From positions 3,221,001-3,285,000 of the forward strand of contig NC_018025.1 of the NCBI RefSeq assembly GCF_000266945.1: DNA of 64,000 bases, given 5' to 3'. This DNA comes from Desulfomonile tiedjei DSM 6799. Lineage in GTDB: Bacteria > Desulfobacterota > Desulfomonilia > Desulfomonilales > Desulfomonilaceae. The first letter of the stretch is position 1; every line of letters starts with the position of its first letter. Under the pieces are notes generated by a model. The model was not told the origin of the DNA and ran no database searches. It was given only the letters and a program-made list of their open reading frames with translations. This document shows, piece after piece, positions 35,050 to 43,977 of this stretch. A program made the position numbers and the translations under genes.

Positions 35050-37686
35050 ATGGTTACCCTGACCATTGACGGAGTAAAAGTTACTGTCGAGCGCGGTGCT
35101 TCCATATTGGAAGCCGCTCAGAAAGCAGGAGTGCGAATTCCGACTCTCTGCAACGACAAACGCCTCATTCCTTTCGGGGCCTGCCGACTCTGTAATGTGG
35201 AAGTTACGGCGCGAGGCCGAACCCGCACCATGCCGGCATGCTTCAATCCTGCGAGAGACGGGATGGAGGTGGCTACGCACACGCCGAAGCTCATCGAGAG
35301 CAGGCGGATGCAGCTACAATTGCTCTTGAGATCGCATCCTCTGCTCTGTCCTAGCTGCGATGCGGGCGGCAGTTGCGAATTACAGAACCTGGTGCACGAA
35401 TACCAAATTGATGATTTGCCGTTTGCCCGTGAAAACCGGTTTTTCCACGTGGATAACGATTCTCATTTCATACGGTTCAACATGAATCTCTGTATCCGGT
35501 GCGGCATGTGTGTCCGTATCTGTGACGAGATTCAGGGACAGAACGAATTGAGTTTCATCAATCGCGGCATGCATTCGGAAGTCTCTACGGATTTCGGAAG
35601 ACCTCTGAACTGTGAATTCTGCGGCCAATGCGCTTCTATCTGTCCAGTGGGAGCTATCAGCTCCAAATGGCTGGTGGGTACCGGCCGTAAGTTCGAGCTG
35701 GAGAACGTCAACACCACCTGCTCTTTCTGCAGCCTCGGGTGTACCCTTACAGTCCGGAAGAAGGACGACAAGATAGTCTTTGTCACCTCTCCGGCGGATA
35801 GTCCCAACGAAGGTAACCTCTGCGTAAAAGGCCGTTACGGCTGGCCTTATGTGTACTCGCAGGACCGTCTCGAAAAACCGATGATCCGCAAAGATGGGGC
35901 TCTCAAGGAAGTTGAATGGGATGAAGCCCTCGGTTTCGTTGCGGAAAATCTGAAGCGCATCAAATCGAATTCGGGCGGGAACTCCCTGGCGGCTCTCGGT
36001 TCCGAGCGTCTCACCAATGAAGAAGCCTATGTTTTCAACCGCTTTGCGAGAACAGTCCTGGAAACCCCGCACATCGATCATGCAGCCGGATTCGGATACC
36101 GGCCGCTGGTGGACGGGTTAGGAAAGTCTCTCGGATATCCTGCGAGCACGAACCCAATCAGGGACATCAGAAACGCAAACGTGATTCTGCTCCTCGGATC
36201 TGACCTGACAGAGACGCATCCTATAGCAAAGAACGAAGTCATTCTCGCTTCCGGCCGCCATAGGGCCCAGCTTGTCGTGGTGGATTCGATCCGGACTAAG
36301 CTTACCGATCGCCCCGGCCTTCATCTGCCGGTCGCTCCGGGTTCCGAATACCTCATTGCTAATGCGATGCTCAAGTCCATCGTGGATAACGAACTCTTCG
36401 ACAAAGCTGCTGTGGATATGAAGGCGGAAGGGCTTGGGGAGTTGATTGCTTCTCTTGCAGAGTATACGCCCGAAAAAGTATCCAAGACCACAGGAGTAAG
36501 TGTCGATCTGATTCGTGAAGCAGCAAAAGCATATGCGGAAGCTCCTACAGCCACAATCATCCTCACGGCCGGACTGAACAGGCCCGGGAACAATGTTGAG
36601 GCTGCGACCGCAGCAGTCAACCTGGCATTGATCACCGGTCGAATCGGAAAGCCGGCCTGCGGTGTTTATGTTTTCGGTGAAAAGGCAAATGCCCAAGGCG
36701 CTATAGATATGGGATTGACGCCGGATCTCTTGCCCGGATTTGCTTCGGTGACGGATGAGTCGGCAAGCGCAAAACTCGAAGCACTCTGGAAAGCATCGAT
36801 TCCCAAAGAACCCGGATTCGGAGCTAATGAGATCTTTTCCAAAGCAAGCCTGGGAGAGATCAAGGGAATCTACATTGCAGGTGAGAATCCAATAGACACC
36901 TACCCTGACCGGGTCATGGTGGAAGAAGCTCTGAAGAAGGTTGATTTCTTGGTCGTGCAGGACATGTTTTTGTCAAACACGGCAAGAATGGCTCACGTAG
37001 TCCTGCCGGCAGCATCATTTGCCGAAAAAACCGGCACGTATACCAGTGCAGAACGGCTTGTCCAGCCGATCCACCCGGTCGTTGACTCCACCATCGGCAA
37101 GACGGATCTGGAGATTCTGACGGCAGTGTCTGCTCTCATGGGAAAACCGATGGATTACGCCGGCCCTGCAGAGGTTATGGCGGAAATATCCCAGGCTGTC
37201 GCCGCTTACGGAGGCATTTCTTACGAGAGGCTCGCTGGTGGCGGTCTGCCGTGGCCCTGCGTGGATCCGGACGATCCCGGTAAGGGGATTCTCTACGAAG
37301 GGGGTTTTCCCGGCGGGAAAGCCAAATTCATGCCGGCAGCCCCTGTGCGTGAGCTGAATGTCAACCAGTTGCCGATGTACCTGATTCCCGGTGTCGTTAA
37401 ATTCCACTCGGGCTCATTTTCCACGTGGAGTCCGTCTCTGCTGGAAGTCTGTCCCGAAGCCCAGGCCGAAATGAGTTGGAAAGACATCAGGGCACTCGGC
37501 ATCAATGAAGGCGATAAGGTCAAAATCAGCGACGCTTCGGGCGCTTCGATTCAGGCAGTGGCGAAATTGTCCCGACGTGCTTTGGATGGCGTGGTAATCG
37601 TTCCCTTGCATTTCCCGACCGTCAAGCTGAACATGCTCACACGGTGGGATGATGCGGCGGTGAAAGTAAAAGTGGAAAAGGCTTAA
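35050..37686 (+). CDS. nuoG: NuoG-type Fe-S/molybdopterin-fold subunit, formate-dehydrogenase-like with degenerate active site
   Basis: Domains in order: N-terminal [2Fe-2S] (TLCNDKRLIPFGACRLC, later C in MPACF), the His-Cys cluster (SHPLLCPSCDAGGSC), two [4Fe-4S] ferredoxin sites (CIRCGMCVRIC and CEFCGQCASICP), the Mo-enzyme [4Fe-4S] site (CSFCSLGC, NLCVKG) and a full molybdopterin-oxidoreductase body (878 residues). The body is closest in pattern to FdhA. Where FdhA has the Mo ligand and catalytic His (DHAARLC/U-HS), this protein has DHAAGFGYRP, with Gly349. It should therefore lack formate dehydrogenase activity and act as an electron-wire subunit. Confidence 0.92.
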   Translation: MVTLTIDGVKVTVERGASILEAAQKAGVRIPTLCNDKRLIPFGACRLCNVEVTARGRTRTMPACFNPARDGMEVATHTPKLIESRRMQLQLLLRSHPLLCPSCDAGGSCELQNLVHEYQIDDLPFARENRFFHVDNDSHFIRFNMNLCIRCGMCVRICDEIQGQNELSFINRGMHSEVSTDFGRPLNCEFCGQCASICPVGAISSKWLVGTGRKFELENVNTTCSFCSLGCTLTVRKKDDKIVFVTSPADSPNEGNLCVKGRYGWPYVYSQDRLEKPMIRKDGALKEVEWDEALGFVAENLKRIKSNSGGNSLAALGSERLTNEEAYVFNRFARTVLETPHIDHAAGFGYRPLVDGLGKSLGYPASTNPIRDIRNANVILLLGSDLTETHPIAKNEVILASGRHRAQLVVVDSIRTKLTDRPGLHLPVAPGSEYLIANAMLKSIVDNELFDKAAVDMKAEGLGELIASLAEYTPEKVSKTTGVSVDLIREAAKAYAEAPTATIILTAGLNRPGNNVEAATAAVNLALITGRIGKPACGVYVFGEKANAQGAIDMGLTPDLLPGFASVTDESASAKLEALWKASIPKEPGFGANEIFSKASLGEIKGIYIAGENPIDTYPDRVMVEEALKKVDFLVVQDMFLSNTARMAHVVLPAASFAEKTGTYTSAERLVQPIHPVVDSTIGKTDLEILTAVSALMGKPMDYAGPAEVMAEISQAVAAYGGISYERLAGGGLPWPCVDPDDPGKGILYEGGFPGGKAKFMPAAPVRELNVNQLPMYLIPGVVKFHSGSFSTWSPSLLEVCPEAQAEMSWKDIRALGINEGDKVKISDASGASIQAVAKLSRRALDGVVIVPLHFPTVKLNMLTRWDDAAVKVKVEKA

Positions 37687-37708
37687 CACGGTTTCGAGGT
37701 TTTAATAC

Positions 37709-38743
37709 ATGGAATCCGCCCTTCCTGTCATACTGGTGTTGGTGAAAGTTTTACTGGTAATTGTAGCAATCCTGACTTTCGTGGCTTATCTGACGCTTTT
37801 GGAACGTAAGGTTCTCGGTTGGCTCCAGGTACGCCTCGGCCCGAATCGTGTGGGGCCCTGGGGCTTGCTCCAGCCGCTTGCAGACGGTGCGAAACTGCTG
37901 CTGAAAGAAGAGATCACGGTATCCGGAGCGAACCGCATTATCTATCTGGCAGCTCCGCTCATCGTAGTGACGTGCGCTCTGGTTCCCTTTGCGGTCATAC
38001 CTTTTGCCAAAGGGCTCGGACTTGAAAGCATCTTCGGTCAAGCTGCCGCCAAATTCGATCTGAATACAGGTGTTGTGGCGGACCTGAACGTGGGAATCCT
38101 CTTCATCTTCGCCATATCCTCTCTCGGTGTTTACGGAGTTGTCCTGGGCGGCTGGGCTTCGAACAGTAAGTATTCGCTTCTCGGTGCCATTCGTGCCGGC
38201 GCACAGATGATCAGCTATGAACTGGGTCTCAGCCTTTCGGTTTTGGGTGTGCTCCTCCTTGCTGGAACACTCAGTCTGGTGGGCATCGTGGAAGCGCAGG
38301 ATTCCGTATGGAAATGGTATGTCTTCAGGCAGCCGCTTGGGTTCATCCTATTCCTTATCGCCGGCAGTGCGGAAATTGCACGAACTCCCTTCGATTTGAT
38401 GGAATGCGAAAATGAACTGGTTGCAGGTTATCAGACCGAATACAGTTCCATGAAATTCGGATTGTTTTACCTGGGCGAGTACGCTCACCTACTTTTCCTG
38501 AGCGCTCTTATGACCACGCTGTACTTCGGAGGTTGGCAAGGCCCCATTCTCCCGCCAATATTCTGGTTTTTGGCCAAGACATTCTTTTTCGTGTTCGTTT
38601 TCGTATGGATCAGAGGCACGTATCCCAGATTGCGGTACGACCGAGTGATGACATTTGGCTGGAAAGTGCTGCTTCCGGTCGGGTTGCTGAACGTCATGGC
38701 GACCGCCTTCGTGTACACTTTCTGGCGACAATATATGAGCTGA
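37709..38743 (+). CDS. nuoH: NADH-quinone oxidoreductase subunit H
   Basis: The 344-residue membrane subunit joins the quinone site to the antiporter-like subunits. Diagnostic motifs are LLERKVLGWLQVRLGPNRVG, GLLQPLADGAKLLLKE, ARTPFDLMECENELVAGYQTEY and IRGTYPRLRYDR. About eight membrane helices are present. Confidence 0.97.
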   Translation: MESALPVILVLVKVLLVIVAILTFVAYLTLLERKVLGWLQVRLGPNRVGPWGLLQPLADGAKLLLKEEITVSGANRIIYLAAPLIVVTCALVPFAVIPFAKGLGLESIFGQAAAKFDLNTGVVADLNVGILFIFAISSLGVYGVVLGGWASNSKYSLLGAIRAGAQMISYELGLSLSVLGVLLLAGTLSLVGIVEAQDSVWKWYVFRQPLGFILFLIAGSAEIARTPFDLMECENELVAGYQTEYSSMKFGLFYLGEYAHLLFLSALMTTLYFGGWQGPILPPIFWFLAKTFFFVFVFVWIRGTYPRLRYDRVMTFGWKVLLPVGLLNVMATAFVYTFWRQYMS

Positions 38744-38781
38744 GACACTTCGATTTTGACAAGGAAATGAGGTCCTGAACG

Positions 38782-39216
38782 ATGATTGCCCCGTTGATAC
38801 AGGGATTGAAATTGACATTGAGATACTTCTTTTCCAAGAAGATCACTCTCCAGTACCCTGATGAAAAATGGGATGTGGCTCCGAGATGGAGAGGTCGCCA
38901 CGTATTGACAAAGCACGCTTCCGGAAAGATCAAGTGTGTCGCTTGCATGCTCTGTGCAACAGTGTGTCCCGCGGAGTGCATCAAGATCGAAGGCGCAGCG
39001 GAACCTGACAATCGAAAATATCCGGAAAAATATACTATCGATCTTGGAAGGTGTATTTTCTGCGGCTATTGTGTGGAGGTTTGTCCCCGAGATGCCATAG
39101 AAATGAGCACTGCATACGAGCTTTCAGAATACAGCAGAGAAGCATTAATCCTGGATAAGGAACAGCTTATGGAGCCTCCTCAGCCAAGATATGTTTCTCA
39201 GAAGAAAGCTGGTTGA
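38782..39216 (+). CDS. nuoI: NADH-quinone oxidoreductase subunit I
   Basis: The 144-residue protein has two [4Fe-4S] motifs, CVACMLCATVCPAECI and CIFCGYCVEVCPRDAI (clusters N6a/N6b), after an amphipathic N-terminal part (RYFFSKKITLQYP, WRGRH). It completes the peripheral arm. A 264-bp gap with a hairpin follows before nuoJ. Confidence 0.97.
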   Translation: MIAPLIQGLKLTLRYFFSKKITLQYPDEKWDVAPRWRGRHVLTKHASGKIKCVACMLCATVCPAECIKIEGAAEPDNRKYPEKYTIDLGRCIFCGYCVEVCPRDAIEMSTAYELSEYSREALILDKEQLMEPPQPRYVSQKKAG

Positions 39217-39362
39217 TTGTTTCATTGAGAGACATCGGAACATTTTTCCTCTCTTCATCCAAAACTTTCCCGAACAGAGTACGGAAAATGGGTGGATAAA
39301 GTAGGCTGCAGTCGAGGAAAAGAGTGCTCCGGTTATATGTGGGATGTGTTCGTCATTGCATT

Positions 39363-39400
39363 TGAATAATTCGGACTAGATATTGCCTCCGAATTATTTA
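39363..39400 (+). other. AT-rich hairpin between nuoI and nuoJ
   Basis: AATAATTCGG (39365-39374) pairs with CCGAATTATT (39389-39398); the stem extends to 12 bp with one G-U. An A-run, not a T-run, follows, so it is more likely a processing or stability element than a terminator. No gene is seen in the gap. Confidence 0.5.
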
Positions 39401-39480
39401 AGTCAAAAAAAGTAAGACTAATCAGGTCGCAATTCGAAACCGTGGGAAACGGAGTCGAATTGCTGCCCTGCGTCGGAGGT

Positions 39481-39990
39481 ATGGGTACATCCATGGAAGC
39501 TGTGATCTTCTACGCGTTGGCTGCAATCATCCTTATATCGGCTATTTGTGTCGTTTTTCTCCGCAGGCCGATGCACAATGTTCTGTTTATGATCATTGTC
39601 ATGGTTGGACTGGCGGCCATGTTTATACTGCTGCATGCTGAATTCATAGGAATGGTTCAGCTCGTGGTATATGCAGGCGCAGTTATGGTGCTGTTTCTCT
39701 TTGTGATCATGCTCTTGAATCTGGACCAGATTCGACTTCCCAATGACCCCCGACAAGCCAGAACTTGGGTAGGTGTCATCGCTGCGCTGATCCTCCTGTC
39801 TTTCTTGTTTCCTGTACTCAGGAGCTTCATCCCTGCAGGGAATGCTCCGAATCCGGTATCTGATGTGTCCAACACCGAAGTGATTGCCCGGGAGCTGTTT
39901 ACTACGTATCTACTTCCGTTCGAGGTTGCTTCCGTGCTCCTTTTGGCTGCAATCATCGGCACGGTACTTCTGGCACGAAAGCGATCCTGA
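39481..39990 (+). CDS. nuoJ: NADH-quinone oxidoreductase subunit J
   Basis: Five membrane helices are visible; RRPMHNVLFMIIVMVGLAA and VQLVVYAGAVMVLFLFVIML are the conserved NuoJ helices (TM3 pi-bulge region). The start is uncertain: ATG at 39481 touches its GGAGG, ATG at 39493 is 13 bases from it, and a GTG at 39442 also lies in frame. Confidence 0.9.
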   Translation: MGTSMEAVIFYALAAIILISAICVVFLRRPMHNVLFMIIVMVGLAAMFILLHAEFIGMVQLVVYAGAVMVLFLFVIMLLNLDQIRLPNDPRQARTWVGVIAALILLSFLFPVLRSFIPAGNAPNPVSDVSNTEVIARELFTTYLLPFEVASVLLLAAIIGTVLLARKRS

Positions 39991-40049
39991 CGTTGTGCAT
40001 TAATGGCTAATCCTCAGCCGAAAGCTCTTATGGATTCGGGAATATAGAA

Positions 40050-40352
40050 ATGATCACTTTACAGCATTACCTCTTCCTGGCTGCGGCCCTCTTCACTCTT
40101 GGGGCCGTGGGCGTAATGTTCCGGAGAAATCTGATCGTAATTCTGATGTCGCTGGAACTGATGCTGAATGCCGTGAACCTTACGTTCATAGCTTTTTCAC
40201 GGTATTTGGGTTCCATCGAAGGCCAAATATTTGTCCTGTTTATCATGGTCGTGGCGGCGGCCGAAGTGGCAGTAGGTCTTGCAATTGCCGTTGCGGTTTA
40301 CAGGCAAAGAGGCACGGTGGATATAAACCAAGTCAATCTCATGAAATGGTGA
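40050..40352 (+). CDS. nuoK: NADH-quinone oxidoreductase subunit K
   Basis: The 100-residue, three-helix subunit has the proton-path Glu in LMSLELMLNAVNL and the second Glu in VAAAEVAVGLAI. Length and pattern are standard. Confidence 0.97.
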   Translation: MITLQHYLFLAAALFTLGAVGVMFRRNLIVILMSLELMLNAVNLTFIAFSRYLGSIEGQIFVLFIMVVAAAEVAVGLAIAVAVYRQRGTVDINQVNLMKW

Positions 40353-40423
40353 GCGTGTAGACCGTTACGGGTTCAGATCCAAGCTGAACTCGGATCTGTC
40401 GCACCGCACCGTGGGAGCCTGGT

Positions 40424-42343
40424 ATGATTGAGCTGGTCTGGTTAATACCTGTTTTTCCCTTTATCGGATTCCTGATCAACGGGCTTTTCGGTAGGAATTT
40501 CCCCGAGAAGGTCATCGGATGGATCGGCGCTCTGTCGGTCGGAGCATCGTTCGTGTTGACCGTGGGAATCTTCCTCCAATTGCTCGGAATGCCTCCGGAA
40601 GCTCGTACAGTACAAAAAGTGGTGTATACGTGGATGCTTTCCGGTGACTTGAATGTTCCGATTGCATTCCTTGTGGATCCGCTGAGCATCATCATGTTGC
40701 TGATCGTGTCCGGAGTGGGCTGTCTGATCCATATCTACTCCATCGGTTACATGCACGGAGAACTCGGTTTCCGAAGGTTTTTCGCATACCTGAATCTCTT
40801 CGTGTTCAACATGCTCATTCTCGTGTCAGCGAACAATTTTCTACTCATGTTCGTCGGATGGGAAGGTGTCGGGCTCTGTTCGTACCTGCTCATCGGGTAC
40901 TACTACGAGAAGCAGTCTGCCGCGGATGCAGGCAAGAAAGCTTTTGTCGTCAACCGGGTTGGCGACTTCGGCTTTTTGATCGGCATGTTCCTCATATTCG
41001 TCACTTTCGGATCGCTGAATTATACAGATGTATTTGCAGCAGCTTCCGGCAAGCTCGAGCAAGGCGGTCTTATGGTCACCATGATCACGCTTCTGCTCTT
41101 TGTGGGCGCGACTGGAAAATCGGCTCAAATACCGCTCTATACATGGCTGCCGGATGCAATGGAAGGCCCCACTCCGGTCAGTGCATTGATCCATGCCGCC
41201 ACCATGGTCACCGCTGGTGTTTACATGGTTGCCCGGTGCAGCCTGCTCTACGCGATGGCGCCTGTTTCCATAACCGTGGTGGCTGTCGTAGGCGGAGCTA
41301 CCGCATTGTTCGCTGCCACTATGGGAATAACGCAGTACGACATCAAACGGGTTCTTGCGTATTCCACCATTTCCCAGCTCGGGTACATGTTCATGGCTTG
41401 CGGTGTGGGAGCATTTGCTTCCGGCATCTTCCATCTCATGACACATGCATTCTTTAAGGCTCTGCTCTTTCTCGCAGCCGGAAGCGTAATGCACGCAATG
41501 TCCGGAGAGCTGGACATGCGAAAAATGGGAGCGTTGAAGAGCAAGTTGCCGTACACGCACGGGACGTACTTATTCGGCACCCTGGCAATCGCCGGAATCT
41601 TTCCTTTTGCAGGATTCTTCAGCAAGGACGAGATTCTCTTCTATTCCTTGCTTCGTCATCCGGGTTTCTGGATACTCGGAGCGGTTGCAGCCATTATGAC
41701 GTCATTCTACATGTTCAGATCGTTGTACATGACCTTTTACGGCGAATCGCATGTAGACCACGAAACGGCTCATCACGTCCACGAATCACCGCCGCTTATG
41801 ACCGGACCACTCGTAATTCTTGCTTGTCTCTCACTTGTAGGCGGTCTGGTTGGTATTCCGATCTTTCATGGGTGGCATCATTTCGGTGATTTCGTGGCGC
41901 CCGTGTTTGCTTCCGCCAAAAACATACTCGATCACGGGCATGCAGAGCACCACAGTCTCGCTCTGGAGCTGGTGCTCATGGCAGTATCACTTGGTATAGC
42001 GTTTTTCGGATTGTTCCTGGCACGCTACATGTACGTCACGAAGCCTTCGGTATCTGAAAAGATGGTTGAGACTTTCGGCCCGGTCCACACGCTTGTTTAC
42101 AACAAATACTGGATGGACGAGCTTTATGATGTGCTGTTTGTAAACTCAATCGTCAAATTCTCACAACTTCTGTGGAAATACTTTGATGAGGCCATCATCG
42201 ACGGCATCGTGAACGGAGTGGCTTCTGTCACGCGCAATATCGGCAGCGGTTTGCGTTGGCTTCAGACCGGTCTGGTAAAAGATTATGCCTTTTCCGTATT
42301 GCTGGGAGTCCTGGCGATAATCGGCTATTTAGTCCTGAAATAG
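40424..42343 (+). CDS. nuoL: NADH-quinone oxidoreductase subunit L
   Basis: This 639-residue Mrp-antiporter-like subunit has VGWEGVGLCSYLLIG (with the key Glu), GKSAQIPLYTWLPDAMEGP, ALIHAATMVTAGVYM and KRVLAYSTISQLGYM. The C-terminal part contains the long lateral helix and a final membrane helix. It drives proton or ion translocation. Confidence 0.97.
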   Translation: MIELVWLIPVFPFIGFLINGLFGRNFPEKVIGWIGALSVGASFVLTVGIFLQLLGMPPEARTVQKVVYTWMLSGDLNVPIAFLVDPLSIIMLLIVSGVGCLIHIYSIGYMHGELGFRRFFAYLNLFVFNMLILVSANNFLLMFVGWEGVGLCSYLLIGYYYEKQSAADAGKKAFVVNRVGDFGFLIGMFLIFVTFGSLNYTDVFAAASGKLEQGGLMVTMITLLLFVGATGKSAQIPLYTWLPDAMEGPTPVSALIHAATMVTAGVYMVARCSLLYAMAPVSITVVAVVGGATALFAATMGITQYDIKRVLAYSTISQLGYMFMACGVGAFASGIFHLMTHAFFKALLFLAAGSVMHAMSGELDMRKMGALKSKLPYTHGTYLFGTLAIAGIFPFAGFFSKDEILFYSLLRHPGFWILGAVAAIMTSFYMFRSLYMTFYGESHVDHETAHHVHESPPLMTGPLVILACLSLVGGLVGIPIFHGWHHFGDFVAPVFASAKNILDHGHAEHHSLALELVLMAVSLGIAFFGLFLARYMYVTKPSVSEKMVETFGPVHTLVYNKYWMDELYDVLFVNSIVKFSQLLWKYFDEAIIDGIVNGVASVTRNIGSGLRWLQTGLVKDYAFSVLLGVLAIIGYLVLK

Positions 42344-42363
42344 GACACGGAGGAATACCGTTC

Positions 42364-43956
42364 ATGGAGAATGCTTCCTTCCCTTTGCTCAGTTTGATCA
42401 CCTTTATCCCGTTGATCGGGGCGATTCTGCTTCTTATCCTGAACCGGGAATCTAAGACACTGCTCCGCTGGGTTGCGTTAATTTTCATGCTTGCCGATTT
42501 TGTGGTAAGCATTGCCGCCCTGGGTTGGTTCGATGCTTCCTCCCCAAATATGCAGCTCGTGGAGAATCGGGTCTGGATCGCCGATTGGGGAATTTCCTAC
42601 AAGCTTGGCATCGACGGGATCAGTTTGTTTCTCGTCCTTCTGACGACCTTGCTCGGCCCCATAGTAGTGCTCGCTTCCTGGGAGGATATCCAGACGAGGG
42701 TCAAGGAATTCCTTATTTCGTTGCTCATCCTGCAAGTGGGGATGATTGGCGTATTCGTATCCCTTGACCTGTTTCTCTTTTACGTATTCTGGGAAGTGAT
42801 GCTGATCCCGATGTACCTGCTTATCGGCGTGTGGGGTAATCCTGCCCGCAGATTATATGCAGCGATCAAGTTCGTTTTGTATACCATAGTCGGTTCTCTG
42901 CTGATGCTTGTTGCTATTTTGGCTCTGTACTTCATGGCAGGACAGTCAACCGGCACGTATACGTTCGATCTCCTGAAGCTCTATGATTTTGCAGTTCCGC
43001 TCAAGGCGCAGTTCTGGATGTTCCTGGCATTCTTCCTGGCTTTTGCGATCAAAGTCCCCATGTTCCCCTTTCATACATGGTTGCCGGACGCCCATACAGA
43101 AGCTCCCACAGTGGGTAGCGTTGTGCTGGCCGCCGTCCTCCTCAAAATGGGGACATACGGGTTCATACGGTTCGCTATACCACTCTTCCCTAATGCCGCT
43201 GCTGATGCAACCTGGTGGATCTGCGTTCTCTCGGTCATCGGAGTCATATACGGCGCATGGGTCGCGATGGTACAGGTTGACGTGAAAAGACTCGTTGCGT
43301 TCTCCAGTGTGAGCCACCTCGGTTTCGTCATGTTGGGGATGTTTGCCTTCACTTCACAAGGTGTCGAGGGCAGTATTCTTCAGATGATCAATCACGGACT
43401 GAGCACGGGGGCCCTCTTTCTTATCGTCGGCATGATTTACGAGCGCCGGCATACCCGACTCATAGCGGAATTCGGCGGGTTGTCCAAAGTCATGCCTCTT
43501 TTTGCAGTATTCTTCATGATTTTCACCTTGTCATCTATCGGACTTCCGGGATTAAACGGATTCGTGGGTGAATTTCTCATTCTTCTGGGCACCTTTAAAG
43601 TCTATCCGGTGTATGCAGTGTTGGCTGCAAGTGGAGTCATCTTTGCCGCTGTATACATGCTCTGGATGTTTCAGCGTGTCATGTTCGGAAAAGTAACCAA
43701 CCCGAAGAATCTCGGACTGCCCGATCTTTCCGCAAGGGAAGTCCTGGTGCTCGTGCCGATTTTGGTATTCGTGGTATGGATCGGCGTATATCCGAACACA
43801 TTCCTGCAGCCCATGGCAGCGCCTGTGAAAAAATTCCTGAGTCATGTTGAAACCAAGAAGACTGCAGTTCTAAATATGGAAAAAGCCAAAAAACAGACAA
43901 ATGTCGGGCAAGCCGAAGTTGCTATTACTTCGCTTCCCGTTGAAAATCGCCGATAA
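42364..43956 (+). CDS. nuoM: NADH-quinone oxidoreductase subunit M
   Basis: The 530-residue antiporter-like subunit has FYVFWEVMLIPMYLLIGVWG (key Glu), MFPFHTWLPDAHTEAPT, GTYGFIRFAIPLFP and VKRLVAFSSVSHLGFVMLG. ATG at 42364 has GGAGG before it; the frame continues upstream into nuoL. A polar tail of about 30 residues (EKAKKQTNVGQAEV) is extra. Confidence 0.97.
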   Translation: MENASFPLLSLITFIPLIGAILLLILNRESKTLLRWVALIFMLADFVVSIAALGWFDASSPNMQLVENRVWIADWGISYKLGIDGISLFLVLLTTLLGPIVVLASWEDIQTRVKEFLISLLILQVGMIGVFVSLDLFLFYVFWEVMLIPMYLLIGVWGNPARRLYAAIKFVLYTIVGSLLMLVAILALYFMAGQSTGTYTFDLLKLYDFAVPLKAQFWMFLAFFLAFAIKVPMFPFHTWLPDAHTEAPTVGSVVLAAVLLKMGTYGFIRFAIPLFPNAAADATWWICVLSVIGVIYGAWVAMVQVDVKRLVAFSSVSHLGFVMLGMFAFTSQGVEGSILQMINHGLSTGALFLIVGMIYERRHTRLIAEFGGLSKVMPLFAVFFMIFTLSSIGLPGLNGFVGEFLILLGTFKVYPVYAVLAASGVIFAAVYMLWMFQRVMFGKVTNPKNLGLPDLSAREVLVLVPILVFVVWIGVYPNTFLQPMAAPVKKFLSHVETKKTAVLNMEKAKKQTNVGQAEVAITSLPVENRR

Positions 43957-43977
43957 AAAGGTTTAGGAGCAACCGGG

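Noticed and set aside
40841..41560. 239-codon antisense frame over nuoL
   Set aside because: His/Gly/Ser-rich shadow of a membrane protein gene, without motifs.
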